Assembly: GCA_012064385.1 (NCBI GenBank)
Contig: QRDG01000518.1
Location: forward strand, 426,487-490,486
Length of the DNA: 64,000 nt
Source: Puccinellia tenuiflora
Taxonomy: Eukaryota; Streptophyta; Magnoliopsida; Poales; Poaceae
Direction of reading: 5' to 3'
A model generated the notes under the pieces. The model was not told the origin of the DNA. It saw only the letters and a program-made list of their open reading frames with translations, and ran no database searches. Numbering within the stretch: the first letter of the stretch is position 1; the number at the start of each line of letters is the position of its first letter. Shown here in pieces: positions 34,601 through 46,439 of this stretch. The translations under genes and the position numbers were made by a program.

Positions 34601-37600
34601 TTGTTTAATCTACTTATAAGGTAGTGTGCTATACCAGTTTGGTTCACTGAGTGGGGTCCAAGAGTTGTACAGATATAATGCTGCACTTTTGCATTCTATT
34701 TATGTCTGCCAGTGAATTAATTATAGAAATGTAACAATTCTACAAAGCAAAGCTAGACGCGATACGATTATAATCATTAGAGAGCACAACTATAAGCACA
34801 CATCATAACTACCTTCAAATTTGTGGCGTGACACATGTTTGCTGCTCTTGCTTTTTGATTGGTCATTGAGAGATGCTTTTTTTAAATTTGATTTCCCTTC
34901 AAATGATATATATTTGGGGGTAACTGATGCATGGTTACTTTGCATTTCATATGTTTAGCATGGGTCTCTAGTAGACTCCATTTATTTTGTTGACAGTAAT
35001 TTGCAATATCGCCACCTTTGTTCTCTAGTTATTAGGTGTATAAAAATTATATAGTATTTTTTGTTGATTATCTTTCATTTTCCAGCATTCAAGATTGTTG
35101 CAAAGGCCATTGGATCTAGTTTGCAAGCGTGGGAGCATAACTCAGAAAACATCAAATGTAAGTTCATGTGTCTTCAGAACTTCTCCTCTCTTTCCTGTAG
35201 CTTCATACTTGTGGTATTGTGCAGGATGACCTTACTATAGGTGTGTTCCTCTTCCTCAGTTCCTTCCTCTTGTTTAATTTTTTTTATTGTCTGTTTGGAA
35301 TCTGTCCATGACAGTATTGCTCATTGGGCTTACTTATTTTGGTGAGTGAAATTGATGGATGATCTCCCAGATTGAAAATTTGAGCTCCAGCTTTTTAGTT
35401 CAAATGCACGTGTGAATATACGCTATGATGTTCTGTTTCTCCTTCAGATATGAGCTTTTTACTTGTTTCTGAAAGTTCGTATGGATCTGGAAAGGCAAAG
35501 CTAGAATACAAAGGCATAGTAATACTAGATACAAAATATGAAGCTCTTGTATTATTATATTAGTTGCCTTCCTCTTCTGTTGCATTTATCGAGCAATCTT
35601 TAATTTAGGCCCTTGTTTTGTTGAGTAGCGTTACAAGATGAAAACAAATAGTCTGGACATTGTGGATTAACTATATTATTTGGTCTTCAGACTGATGGAT
35701 TAGCAATGATCTCGGAGTCTGATTGGATATCATTCTCTGAGGAGTGGAATGTAGCACATGCAAATGGTACATGTGCTGAAATTGTTTTTAGCAAGGGCCC
35801 TCAAGATAAACTGCACGAGTCACCTGAAGCAAGGGTAATTTTGGATGAAGATCCGGACCAGTCTATTATTGATGCCAATGGTGATTGGGAGGACAGTAAA
35901 CCCTATATCAGAACTGATCCTGAGGTAAACTAAATGTTCCAAGTCAGTGTGATGTCACCGGATTTTCAGATATTTGGTTGACCATAATGTTATGTTAATA
36001 TGCTTAGTTATCAGATGGGCAACACATTTGGCATATTACAGAATGAAATTGGAAGAACGCTCTCGAATCTAATAAAATAAAACAAATGGAACAATGCTCT
36101 TCTTTCATGTATGTTAGTCCTGATGACATGATGTTCAAGCAATTAGAAGCAATTCTGCTTCGGTTTTATAGTATTATGTGAAGCAAACAATGATACTACA
36201 TCATCCTTTTCAACAGCTGTCCTGTAAGTCATCTAAAGTCGCAGCTGTGACAGCCTAGAATCTTGATTCTTATGCCTCATAGATAAGCTTAACCGATCAG
36301 TTTAAGTTCAGATCTGTTGTGTGAGTCCCAAATCGTCCATAGGGTGGTAAGAGGGAAGAATTGCCATACCGAAGAAGGGAGGTGCCATGGTTGAGCGTCT
36401 TGAAGAATCTTGGCAGCTGAACTGCTAGGTGGAGGTGGAGCAGATCCCATGTAGTTGCTGCAGAGGGGCACATGAAGAACAGGGGTGTCGTGTTCCCAGC
36501 AGGGTAGGTGCACCGTGGACAGGAGGCGCTGTCGATTTTGTGGTGCAGGTTTGCTTTTGTGTTCCAGTTGATTTAGACATAAGAGCCAACCGAAGGTCTT
36601 AACTTTGTTTGGGACGCATGGTACCCAGATGGGCACAACTTATGCTGTGGCAAAGCTGACGCAGGAGAGCTTTGTAAGTACCCTTGGTGGAGAAGAAAGC
36701 GCTGTCAAGGAGGTGCCGGCTGTCCAGTTCATATATGACCTAGCGGCATCTGCAAAAAAGAGCGATGGACAAGCACTCCTGTGGTTGCAGCATCAATTAG
36801 TTGTCCATGCAGGTTTTGTTCCTGCCCATCCTGATAAAATTTGGCTAACAAAAGTAGAGGGGTTGAGGTTGTGGGAGAAGAGAGGGGAAATCAACTAATA
36901 AGGGTTCTGGTGGCAGCCATCTTTCTAGCCAGAAGAATGTAGATCGACCGATGTGAACGGTGCACTGGATAATTTGGTGGAGAGTGTCAAGGTGTTTATG
37001 TATGGCGGAGGATAGGAAGGTTTAGGTGTTACGATGAGGGAATTGGAAGGGAGAGTGATGCATGAGCAAGTGTTGCCACGGTAGTTGGCACTTGGGAGGA
37101 GTGGAGTAGTTTGTAGGCAAACTTTAGGAGGAGACGTGTATTTTGGATATGAAGGTTTTTTCTTATTCCAAGACAGTTTTCTAGAAAGTAAATATGCTTA
37201 TAGCAGTTGATTCAAATCCAGCATTACTTTCAAGCAATTGAATACTTGCACATATATGATGTGTACAAAGTGTAGTTCTGACTTCCTCATATTTCTTCTC
37301 AATTCTTGTGAATTTTGTATACTAGGTTTGCGAAGAATGTATTGGAGAAATAGAGAGCTGTGCATTCGTGGAGAAACTCAATTACCAGAACGAAGATATT
37401 CATGTTTATCTTGTGCGTGGAAAAGAAGCACCAAAGTCAATTAGAGAGGCATCTTCAGCTCTTCCTGTTCCAGATCGTCGGACTTCAAAGCGTTCCCGGA
37501 GAACAACTACAGGGAATTCAATCAGTTTTAAAGTCTCTGGTTCTACAACAGTCTATCAGTTGAAACTCATGATATGGGAATCTTTAGGGGTAAGAGCCGA

Positions 37601-38819
37601 GCAAAGTCTATTTTCCCATTTCATTTCAGATAAAACTGAATTAAAAAAAAGATGATTTCTGTTGATTACCATGTCTAGAACTTAATTCTGTTTCAACTGA
37701 AAGAAGTTCGCTGAATAAGTATCAGCTCTGAATCTTGTGACTGGTACCATATATATACTTCAAAGTTAAAAATCTTCTGGACTGCAGAGACTTATTTAGT
37801 GTTATTACTTCAACAGTTAATCCTTGTGGTTGCAATAATTTGATCTCTAAAAAAAAGTGAAATTTAAAAAATGTAAAGCTTAACATTGTTAGGGGTAATC
37901 AACAAGTCCCAGTTAAAAATAACGGTGCTTATCAGTTCGCACCGCACCATTATACCATCATAGTGGAGCATTGGAGCTATAGTTTATGCTTGCTGTTGAA
38001 ATATGTTGTCACCTTTCTTCAACAGCTTAGCTTTTGGTTTAACTGGTAGGTGCATGCAATTCCATATGGTATCGCAATCTTGATTTCAAGACCTGGCCAA
38101 TGCTTGAAATCTTGAGGAGCCTAGATGTGAGGAGAGTTTTGAAATATATTTGCCCCCTTCTTCACCCAGCAGCTAAAGTTTTTGGGTTAACTGGTCGGCG
38201 CATGCAACTCCATACTCATGTAATTACTGATTTCATAGTATTGGCAAGTCAATTGTCAATGAACCTAGTGTTTACTTCAGGGGGATACAAAAAATTCCAG
38301 ATAATTGTGCAACTGTGCAAGAAGTAACGGCATATATGTACTCATGCTATAATTGTTTGCTTCCTCTGCATTTTGTTGAAAAGATGGGCAGACATGCACA
38401 GGTGCTTTTATGTCTAGGTGCAGAAATCTTGCTTTGTTATATTTTAACCTGTGTCCAAATATTGTTGTTGTCATATTTAGATTGTTAAGGAGAACCAGAA
38501 GCTTCATAAAGGCCCTGTTGAGCTTGAAGATGATTTTGCTACTCTTGCTGACAAGGGCATTTTCCCTGGGGATATTCTATGGGTCAAAGATTCTGAAATG
38601 TTTGAGAACCGTGATATAGCAGGTGAAGTAACAATTATGAGATTTAAATATACCTGAATACATGAGATTGCCGATCGTGATATTTTGTTTTCCTATGATA
38701 TTTCAGATGAAATTTCAGGGCAGAAGGCTGATGTACTACAGGCTGAGGAAGGCTTTCGTGGCACACTATTGACATCAAGTGTATCAACTCAGCTTTGTCA
38801 GGACATTAGCATTGAATGA
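28612..38819 (+). CDS. UBP26: Ubiquitin carboxyl-terminal hydrolase 26 (UBP26), complete
   Basis: Thirteen coding exons join in phase: 28612-28697, 28819-29418, 29891-30146, 30225-30913, 32325-32433, 32596-32777, 33680-33955, 34069-34276, 35086-35157, 35691-35924, 37326-37589, 38481-38622, 38707-38819, giving 1076 residues, close to Arabidopsis UBP26 (about 1067). The USP core spans about residues 112-445: Cys box GLTNLGATCYANS with Cys119, zinc-type CSTCGRDSE and CGSCQKRVD, and His box NSGHYVAHI with His363 followed by WWEFDD (Asp380/381). DUSP-type segments follow (WISADWLREW near 525, SKTWLTHW near 640, VPSSWLSEW near 760), then a ubiquitin-like C-terminus (about 920-1040). The family (human USP48 relative) removes ubiquitin from histone H2B in the nucleus and acts in heterochromatic silencing and seed development. 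No lesion is visible; all catalytic residues are kept. ATG 28612 matches the family N-terminus (N-T-R-N-K-KRPR). Confidence 0.95.
31441..31814. mobile_element. Stowaway-type MITE in UBP26 intron 4, internally duplicated
   Basis: The ends CTCTCCATCCGAATATATAGG and CCTTATATATCCAGATTGAT are inverted relative to each other, flanked by TA on both sides (31439-31440 and 31815-31816). The interior has two tandem copies about 149 bp apart, both with AAGCCTTGTCTTAACTTTTA. Non-coding; mobilised by mariner-type transposases. Confidence 0.75.
33031..33109. mobile_element. Stowaway MITE in UBP26 intron 6
   Basis: CTCCCTCTGTTCCACAATAT and its inverted partner ATTATGGAACAGAGGAAG flank a short loop, with TA duplications at 33029-33030 and 33110-33111. 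At 79 bp and with the CTCCCTCYGTTCC end this is a textbook Stowaway element. Confidence 0.92.
36280..36900 (-). mobile_element. LINE remnant (zf-RVT region), antisense in UBP26 intron 10
   Basis: The minus-strand frame at 36289-36636 contains PNKVKTFGWLLCLNQL, which fits the start of the zinc-binding region after LINE reverse transcriptase (PKKVKFFLWLL...). The downstream part is shifted and stops are present in 36640-36900. It is a dead 3' fragment; the UBP26 protein is continuous without it. Confidence 0.55.
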
Positions 38820-38889
38820 ATAAGTTCTCATGCCACCTAAGTAGACATACATGTATTGTTATCACAGCTGGTGACGCTTGCTTAGAGGT

Positions 38890-38895
38890 AATAAA
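38890..38895 (+). terminator. Candidate UBP26 polyadenylation signal
   Basis: AATAAA lies 71 bases after the UBP26 stop, with T-rich sequence after it. Plant signals are loose, so this is only a candidate. Confidence 0.3.
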
Positions 38896-40745
38896 ATCTA
38901 CTTCGCTTCATGTTTCTTTGTTTTCTCATTAGATATCATGGACTAAAAACTCTTGCCACTGTTTCCGGTTTTTCTTTTGTTCAACCATGGCTGAAATGAA
39001 CCTAAGTTAGCCTTTGAGCTTGCTCCTAAGCTCGAGCCCAGCTCGGAAAAACTCGACTAATGTAGAGCTTGGGTCGACAAAGCTTGTTAACCTGACAAAA
39101 GACAATGCTATCTCATATCGAGATTTTGAAAGCTGGATTTAGTATACGTGGGCCGTTTAAAAACAATGTTGACTCATATATGAAAATTGAGTAAGTTTGA
39201 CAAAGCTCGAGTGACTCATGCTCAGCTCCCAAAATAAACGTGCTGTTCCGAAATTGAACGTTGTTGAGATGTTCGATCTGGATCTCGTTAGGCTTGCTTG
39301 CTCACTCTTGTAGGGTTTCATTAAGTAGAGCTCAAATAGCTCGTCTAGCTTGTGCTGTTTTTGCAGTCCTAGCTAGATATGCAGCATATATATGCATAGG
39401 TCTGATTTTTTTTGCAATTAATAAACCTAACCTGTATTAATGGTCTGTGCTTCGTCTGAATTGTGTAGCTACCAGCAAACTTTCTCTATTAACTTGAGAT
39501 TGTAGACCAAGTGCTCATCGGTTACCTGTTCGCCCTTTCTGTTGTACATCCTAAGACCTACACCACGATGTTTTGTTGCCTTACTGATAAAGAGGAATAC
39601 CCGGTTACATGTTTATTTGTATTACTGACGAGGAGGCATATGGCCATACAGGGTTACTAACGTATGTTCTCTCTTGTATCCAGGAGTCTAAGTGCATCGC
39701 CGAGCGTCGTGGTGGGGGTTTCTGCTAGCCGAGGCTGATTTTGTTTTGTCCATTCTATCTGGTGTATCCCATGGCAAAGTGAGGGGGATAAGAGAAGAGG
39801 TTCTGTTGATGTAATTACCTTTTAGGTAGTTAACTATTTGGGGCCCTGCGTCAGTCAGCGTAGCCTTGTTTTATTTTGTCGTGGATGCTACGGGAACTTC
39901 ATTGTAGATGTGGGACGATGATGTTGATGTTTGGCCAAGGGAGCCCTAAAGTATGTAGTGATGCAGTTAGCTGCCCTCTACTTTTCAAGTATGTGTTAAC
40001 GCCATCGGTGAGTCCAACATATCAGCCAAGCCATTTAGCTTGAAACGATGTGTCGACTGATATGTTGGGCTTACATATTGGTTTGTGATGTTGCGCCTCA
40101 CTTGTGCCCATGGACATCGAATTAAACAGCAAGCGACTAAAACATGGACATGGAATTTAAACCATATAGTTTAGAAGTTCCTACGTCCTGTAACGGAAGT
40201 GTAACAATGTATCTGCATCACAGACCTGGCCGAGGTTGCTGGACCAGGAATATTATCTCTGGGAGCACTAAAAGCAATCATGTAATCAGGCAAGTGGTAG
40301 ATTGTTTTCAGATTAGATAACAGAATGAGTAATACACTTGCACAGTACGCTTTACTACGAAAAGTATACGACGAGAAAGTATGTTCGTTGGCCCGTTAAT
40401 CCTAATGGATCACATACTTCCATACATTATTTAGTGGGTGTTTCAAACTCGTAACAAAATGAAGTGAGTGAATAAACCTGTCTACGTTTCATCATCGATG
40501 ATTTATGGTATAATAGTTTAATTCCCGAGGCTGATTTATGGTATACTAGTTTAGTTCCCGTGACCTCGGCCTCTTAAGTTTTTCATGTCATCATATAAAT
40601 CTTACGTGTAAAAAAAAAATACACATAAGTATCAAAAATTCAAATCCTTTTGTGACCATTGCATTTTGAAAGACGGTCATTGATTGATGGGAGGCATGTA
40701 TAAAAGAAAAATGATCGGCTGCTCAAATGATTGGTTCCTACGTCC
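38896..40745. other. Intergenic, downstream of UBP26
   Basis: No gene is recognised. Small features are an inverted repeat at 40011-40027 and 40055-40072 (GTCCAACATATCAGCC type, imperfect) and a 33-bp tandem pair starting at 40500 and 40533. The sequence at 39000-39360, rich in AGCTCGAG-type words, may be an old repeat. Confidence 0.4.
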
Positions 40746-40748
40746 TAA

Positions 40749-42841
40749 GAGCATCTCCACCGGTAGCGCCTAAATTGTGTCCGGCACACCCCCATTGGAG
40801 GCCTCTTTGGGGGTGCCGGACACTTGTCCGGTCAAAAAAAAAAAAATCAGCTCCCCCACCGGTACCGCCTAAAATATGGTCTCCAAACGGATAACATTTA
40901 AACAAACAGCTTGTGAGCGCTTGAGAAGTCATCAGAGAAGCAGGCATGGCGAGGTCAGGTCAGTTCACCACGCATCATCTGCGGCAATTATGAATCACAA
41001 GCTTCGGCCTTTGCCTACCAAGGAATTTATTTTATCTCATTGCAACTAGCACATAGCCAGCCACCACGCATCATCTCGGCTGCCCTGGCATTGGCGCGCA
41101 TGCGCTCGAACGCCTCTGCGGACACGGGAGGGGCTCGAGCGGAGAAGGCCGAGGCGAGCGCGAAGGAGTGCTTGCGGGCGCGCGCGGACGCGGGAGCCGG
41201 CGAGCACGGACGCGAGCGACCAGCCACGGGCGGAGGAGAGGCGCGGATGCGAACGGAGGTTCACGCGCGGGCACGGAGCAGAGCCGGATGGAGCGTGATG
41301 AGGATATGGCCTCCGGGTATTGTCATGGAGTACGACGTGGCCCATTATGGAGGTGGTCAGATAGGGTCAATACCTAATTGACTAGAACTCTGGTAAACCC
41401 TACCTGACTAACTATATAAACAGGGACGGAGCCAGCAGGGGTGAGCTGGGCCCTGCTCCCCCCCATGCTGTAATTTTTCTTGAAGCCCCCTTATGTATTT
41501 AGCTATATTATGTGAGGCTGAGGTACAAATTAAGCTAGATGGCCCCTCTAAGTTGCATAATGGTTGATTGGCCCCCCTTGTAGAAGATTCCTGGCTCCGT
41601 CCCTATATATATATAAAGTCAGACAGGGGCACCCGAATAGACAAAACCACACAACATCCGCCACCGGCGGCCACCCTGTAAACCTATGATCATGCAGTGA
41701 CTTATAGCAGGACGTAGCGATCCTACACCGCGGAGACGTGAACCTGGGTAAACATCGTGTTTGCCAATCTCGCTCCCGAAATCTCCTACGCCACCTAATC
41801 CACCTCTCGTAAGCTACCCCGTGTAGCATCTGCCGTGATAATACCACGACAGAGCGGGCGAGGCGGTGGAGGAGGAGGTGGTCGGCCGCGCGCGAGCAGC
41901 AGCGGAGGTCGGGCGCGGCGCTGGCTGACACGCGGACGGAGACGGGGCGGAGCAGCCGTCTAGCAACGCGCGGGCCATAGCGAGCTGGCACGCGAGCGCA
42001 GGCACATGGGGCTTCGGCTGGAGGCGCGGAGAAGAGGTGGACGGCGGACACGGACGCACGCGCACGTCGGGCGCGCAAGGACGAGGCCATGCGGAGGAGC
42101 GTTCGCCATCGGAGTAGCCCTTCACCACGGTCAAGCCGCTCGACCGACACGGCGCGCTCGACCGGCACGGCGCGTTCACGCGCGAGGAACCTTGCGCGTC
42201 GGGGAAGGCCGCGGAGGAACTCGTGGCCGTAGTGTCGCACCTTCTCCAGCGCTGCCTTGACTCACCGTCGTCGTCGCCGGCTGTGCCGCCGCGCGATGGA
42301 CCAGCCTTCCAAGATGCCCAACACGCCGCCGGGGAGATGTGGCCGGCGAGGCGGAGGCGCGGGAGCTGCAGCGGCTCTCCCGGTGCCCTCCGCCTCCTCC
42401 CCCGGCGCCCTCCCGCCTCCCACCTGCTCTCCATGCTCACGCAGGAGCTCACCGACGGCCGCGCATCCATGGTGGGAGACGACAACGGCGCAGCTCTGGA
42501 TGGTCCCCGTCGGCCTCGTCCTCCTCGCCTCGCTCTCCTTCAGCTGCAGCGGCTGGCGGCCATGGCGGCGCGAGCGGCGTCGCATCCAGACGTGGGTCAA
42601 TCGATGACAGAGAGGAAAGAGAGGATGTTTCACTAACGCGCGGGCCAGGCCATATAATTTCGTGAGCGGACACTATCCGGCACCGCGAAGGGAGCGCTTA
42701 AAGTTGAGGGCTCTGTTCACGGTGCCGGACAGTTTTTTGGGCGGACAAACCCGTTAGGACCCCCCGGCGTGGCCTTTTTTTTTTGTCCGGGGCCCTAAAA
42801 AGGCTTTAGGGGCCCTTTTACGACCCCCGGTGGAGATGCTC
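40749..42841. mobile_element. TIR transposon with TAA duplications and GC-rich cargo
   Basis: The left end GAGCATCTCCACCGGTAGCG is inverted at the right as CCCCCGGTGGAGATGCTC. TAA flanks both sides (40746-40748 and 42842-42844), the duplication expected of PIF/Harbinger-type elements. No transposase is recognised. The interior is GC-rich at 41080-41300 and 41800-42640, with long open frames on both strands and no known domain, as in elements that picked up gene fragments. Confidence 0.75.
41421..41603. mobile_element. Small nested TIR element (hAT-like MITE)
   Basis: CAGGGACGGAGCCAG at the left mirrors CTGGCTCCGTCCC at the right. Flanks TATATAAA and TATATATA are similar over 8 bp, as for hAT elements, though imperfect. 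It sits inside the larger TIR element. Confidence 0.65.
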
Positions 42842-42844
42842 TAA

Positions 42845-43553
42845 GGATTTTTTTGCAGACTATGTTCCACATGGTCATTACTAAGGACTCATCGCTTCTT
42901 TGAATGCTTGCTCCGGCCCTTTCCCCTGTCCGAGACGAGAATCTTGATGTTGCTCTTTGTGGTGGCTCGGGACGGGATGGCCCGTCCTTTCACCTTGTTG
43001 ATTGTCATCCCAAATCTGAGCCTAGGGGGCGGTGGCTAGCCTGCTTAGCAGTGTTGCGTTTTCCGGTGCCTCCCTCATTCGACGACATCGTCATGTTTCG
43101 TCTTCCTTCCCTGTGTTGGTTGTTTTCATCAGCGACCAACTTCACCGTCTATGGTTTGCCCCTGCTACAACGGTCTTTGAGGGTCCGTGTTCATGGGCCA
43201 GGACGAAACCTGTGATGGGCGACGACTACCGCTGTTAACGACTACGCCTGAGAGCAGTGGCAGAGCTCTTGGGCTGAATCTATCGGGGGGGGGGACGGCC
43301 CAGGTTCGCCTGCCGAAGCACCACTACTTGAGAGTGTCGTTACCTCCATGGAGACATTGTCCTGACCCTGACCGGAACTCCTCCTCGAGCACCGAGGGAG
43401 GAGGGCAGCAGCTACATCTTAGCGTGGTTCACTTCTTGAAGGCACTACTTGAGCTCCGATGCGGTAGCTGAGATGTTTGCATTGATCAAGCTTCTAAACT
43501 GACCGCAAACAATACACTGTAGCCCTGCAATTGATTTGTAATATAAATACTTA
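42845..43553. other. Unassigned intergenic sequence
   Basis: GC-rich sequence at 42900-43470 has a 103-codon plus-strand frame (42904-43215) with no recognised motif. It may be part of an old retroposon. Confidence 0.4.
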
Positions 43554-43811
43554 CTCCGTCCACAAATAGGTGGCATATAAGTATGGAAAAAAGCCAATCA
43601 TTTCTAACTTTGACCACATATATGAAAAAGAGAATATCAACAGCTACTATATTTAATAATAAATACATCACTGAAATATATCATAAGGTGAATCTGTTGA
43701 TGTCGATTTGGTATTGTAAATCTTCATATTTTTTACATACATTTGATCAAACTAACAAATCATTAACCTTTTAGCTCAATTTATATGCCACCTATTTGAG
43801 GATGGAGGGAG
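43554..43811. mobile_element. Stowaway-type MITE 3' of RPC6
   Basis: CTCCGTCCACAAATAGGTGG and its inverted partner CCACCTATTTGAGGATGGAG end the 258-bp element, with TA at 43552-43553 and 43812-43813. It lies 91 bp beyond the RPC6 stop, so it may be in that gene's 3' untranslated region. Confidence 0.88.
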
Positions 43812-43902
43812 TATCTGCACCAAGCCACCACCTGACATGTGACATGTGTACCAGGACACCGTGCGATCATCAGAACGTACTACGGCAGTCCCATACGTGG
43901 GA

Positions 43903-44655
43903 TCAGAAGTCCATCTGCGCCAGCCACTTGTTGTAGTAGACGCAGGTGGCCGGCGAGATGGCCCCGTCCGGCGAGCACTCGTCGATCCTGGGGCAGACCC
44001 CGCACGGGATCCCCTCTATCATACCGCCCTGCGGCGCGCCACCCCGCCGGAAGCACTCGTTCCCGGCCCTGACCGCGCTGAACTCTCCCTCCCCGGTGCT
44101 CCTGCACTTCTCGAGCACCCTGTCGAGCTTCATCGTCTCCAGGATGTCCCTGATCTGGTCGATCGTGTACCCGGCCCTGGGGTCATCCCTCTGGACGCCC
44201 TTGTGGACCATGTCAGGCGTGGCGGCTCCGAGCCTGTCGACCTGGTCGAGGCACCTGCGGCGCACGGCGGCGACGGCGTCGGTGTCGAGCTGGCCGTCGT
44301 GGTACCAGGTGCCGCCGGTGATCTCCGGGGCGGGATCGATGCGGGCGTCCATGAAGACCTTCTTCGCGCGGTTGCGGACGTCCGTGACCACCTTGAGGAT
44401 GCCCCGCTGGACCAGGGCGCGGGTGGGCTTGCTGATGCTGCCGGCGGACAGCTTCGTCGCGTACTGGAGGTCCTTGCTCGACATGCCCTTGTTGCCCGCC
44501 GCGTAGATGCGCTTGTAGACTTCACGCTCGGTCGGGGGGAGGTTCTTGAGGATGGCGTGAGAGATGGCGGGGACCTCCGGGGCGTCGGCAGGGAAGGGGG
44601 CATCGATGGATTCGGACGCCGGAGGGATGGCGGGCGGGAGCTTCCGCGGCGGCAT
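43903..44655 (-). CDS. RPC6: DNA-directed RNA polymerase III subunit RPC6 (RPC34/RPC39)
   Basis: A single uninterrupted frame of 250 residues runs from ATG at 44655 to TGA at 43903. It contains the winged-helix region (KGMSSKDLQYATKLSAGSIS, ALVQRGILKVV), the conserved GGTWYHDGQLDTDAV, and a C-terminal Cys set (CFRRGG, GIPCGVCPRIDEC, SPATCVYYNKWL) that in human and yeast orthologues holds an iron-sulphur cluster. The subunit works in Pol III initiation with the TFIIIB factor in the nucleus. Length fits plant orthologues. The absence of introns and of any lesion is notable; a processed origin cannot be excluded. The 90 bp upstream of the ATG are repeated in front of the truncated copy at 50.3-50.6 kb. 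Confidence 0.92.
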   Translation of the reverse strand: MPPRKLPPAIPPASESIDAPFPADAPEVPAISHAILKNLPPTEREVYKRIYAAGNKGMSSKDLQYATKLSAGSISKPTRALVQRGILKVVTDVRNRAKKVFMDARIDPAPEITGGTWYHDGQLDTDAVAAVRRRCLDQVDRLGAATPDMVHKGVQRDDPRAGYTIDQIRDILETMKLDRVLEKCRSTGEGEFSAVRAGNECFRRGGAPQGGMIEGIPCGVCPRIDECSPDGAISPATCVYYNKWLAQMDF

Positions 44656-44745
44656 GGCGGCGTCGACCAGGGGTGGAAGGCGGCGCGGCCGCAGGTGGGG
44701 GGTTGCAACTGGGTTTAGCTCCGACTTGGCGAACTCTATTTGAGA

Positions 44746-45640
44746 CGGGTCGCCCTATACCTCGCTTGAAGCAAGAGTCGGAGCATGGGCCGCGGCCTAC
44801 TAAGAGGTCCGTACAATTTCGTTTTTTTTTCCTTTGTTTCTTTTACGAATTTTCTGTTTCTTTTTTCCTGTTTAGTTTTTATATTTCCTTTTCGAAATCT
44901 GAACATTTTTTAAATTTGAATATTTTTTAAAATTAATATAAAAAACTGTACCATTTAAAAAATGAACATTTTCAAAAGTAAACATTAAATGTTTTTTTAT
45001 CATTTGTCAAATCGAACCATTTTGTTCAAAAATGAGCATTTTCAAATACTGAACGATTTTTATTTTTTTCTCAAAATCTGAACCATTTTTCAAATCTGGA
45101 CATTTTAAAAAATGAAAAAAATTATACTTAAGCATTTCTAAAATCTAAACATTTTCAAAAAAAAAGGAAAAACGAAAATTTTGGATCAACTGAAAATAGT
45201 AGTGAACCAAAAATACTAGTGAACCGGAAATAATAGAGAACCAAAAATGTTGGTGAACCAAAAATACATGTGAACCAAAAATAATAGTGAATCGAAAAGG
45301 AACCAGAATTCGGGTGAACCGTAAATAATAGTGAACCAAAAATTCGGTCGAACTGAAAATAATAGTTAACCAAAAATAACGGCAAAAAAATAATAACAAA
45401 TCGAAAAGAAACTTAAATTCGGGTGAACCAAAAATAGCAGTTAACCAAAAGTACCGATGAACCGAAAATAGATTTTTGCCAAAATGTTCATATTTGAAAT
45501 TTTTTCATATTAAAAAAATTCATTTTGAAAATGGTTCAAATTAAAAAAATCATATTTGAAAAATGTTCATTTTAAAAAAGGTTTAGATTTGGGTGAACCA
45601 AAAAAGAAAAAAAAACAGGAAAAAGAAAAAGAATCACATA
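44746..45640. repeat. AT-rich low-complexity tract with GAACATTTT-type words
   Basis: Short words such as AAAATGAACATTTTC recur without coding capacity. The tract starts where similarity among the RPC6 upstream copies fades. Related AT-rich stretches are at 48360-48700 and 50700-51250. Confidence 0.6.
45187..45470 (+). repeat. Degenerate minisatellite, about 17-18 bp unit
   Basis: Units like AGTGAACCAAAAATAATA recur more than ten times with substitutions. The open frames seen across it only reflect the repeat. Confidence 0.75.
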
Positions 45641-45689
45641 ATGGGCTGGCCCGTGGTGCAGGCAGCTACAGGCGAGCTGGTACTCTAAC

Positions 45690-46340
45690 TCGCAGTGTTC
45701 AACATGAGCTGCAGGAACAACGTTGGATCACTTCCGTGGCCAGACTGTCATCTCCAGAGTACGTCGACATTTGGGGTCTTCTCCTACAGCCAGGAACCGA
45801 CCCTAGCTGCGTCGACGCCATTTCCTGGAACCTGGCGTCCTCAAGAGAGTACTCCGTGCCCTCTTCTTATGACGCGCAATTTCTCGGCGGTCTTGTACTG
45901 TTTCTAAATGCAAACTGTTTGCCTGTCTTATTCTTCATGGTAGGATCCTGAATGCGGAGAATCTTGCCGTCCGAGGATGGCCACACAACCCCACATGTCA
46001 GCTATGCCTCTGTGAAAACGAAACAATAAGCCACCTATGCAAAGACTGCCCATTCTCACGAGAAGTGATGAGGATGGTGGCGGAAAGGACGGGCCTCCCC
46101 CGATTTCCCTTGACAAACCTTTTGGATCCTGTGGTCGCTTGGTGGGAAAGGACCCTCAGCTATCCATCTGCCGTCAAGTATAGGGATCGTTGCAGGCACC
46201 TCATCTACACTTGGAGGAACATTTGGAAGGAAAGGAACAAAAGGATTTTCGGCGGTACTAGGATGACATATCCAGAGGTGGCCGTTTTGGCTATGCCTGA
46301 TATTCACCTACATACTTCTAGTAGTTTTTACATTTGGGAG
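45690..46340 (+). mobile_element. LINE 3' remnant (zf-RVT region)
   Basis: Frames give AISWNLASSREYSVPSSYDA then, after a frame change, RGWPHNPTCQLCLCENETIS with HLCKDCPFSREV, and IWKERNKRIFGG. This is the order at the C-terminus of plant LINE polyproteins (zinc-binding CxxC..H..C). The frame change near 45940 and missing upstream domains show it is a dead fragment. Confidence 0.75.
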
Positions 46341-46439
46341 TAATCCCCAGGCCATGTCGGGAGGGCCTTTTGGTCCACCCCACTTTTTCGTAAGAACTTT
46401 GTTTGGTTTCCTCTTCTAATTGAAAGGCAGAGCTTCTGC

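Noticed and set aside
36605..36898. Open frame in UBP26 intron 10 as an extra exon
   Set aside because: Exons 10 and 11 join in phase and match the family protein without it; the frame overlaps an antisense LINE remnant.
41548..42485. Two overlapping minus-strand frames of 223 and 230 codons as genes
   Set aside because: GC-rich sequence in a transposon with frames open on both strands and no domain; kept only as possible captured cargo.
43846..44718. 290-codon plus-strand frame opposite RPC6
   Set aside because: It mirrors the GC-rich RPC6 coding strand; only the minus frame matches a known protein family.
45145..45399. Minus-strand frames rich in Phe and Tyr as membrane peptides
   Set aside because: They are translations of the AGTGAACCAAAAATAATA minisatellite.
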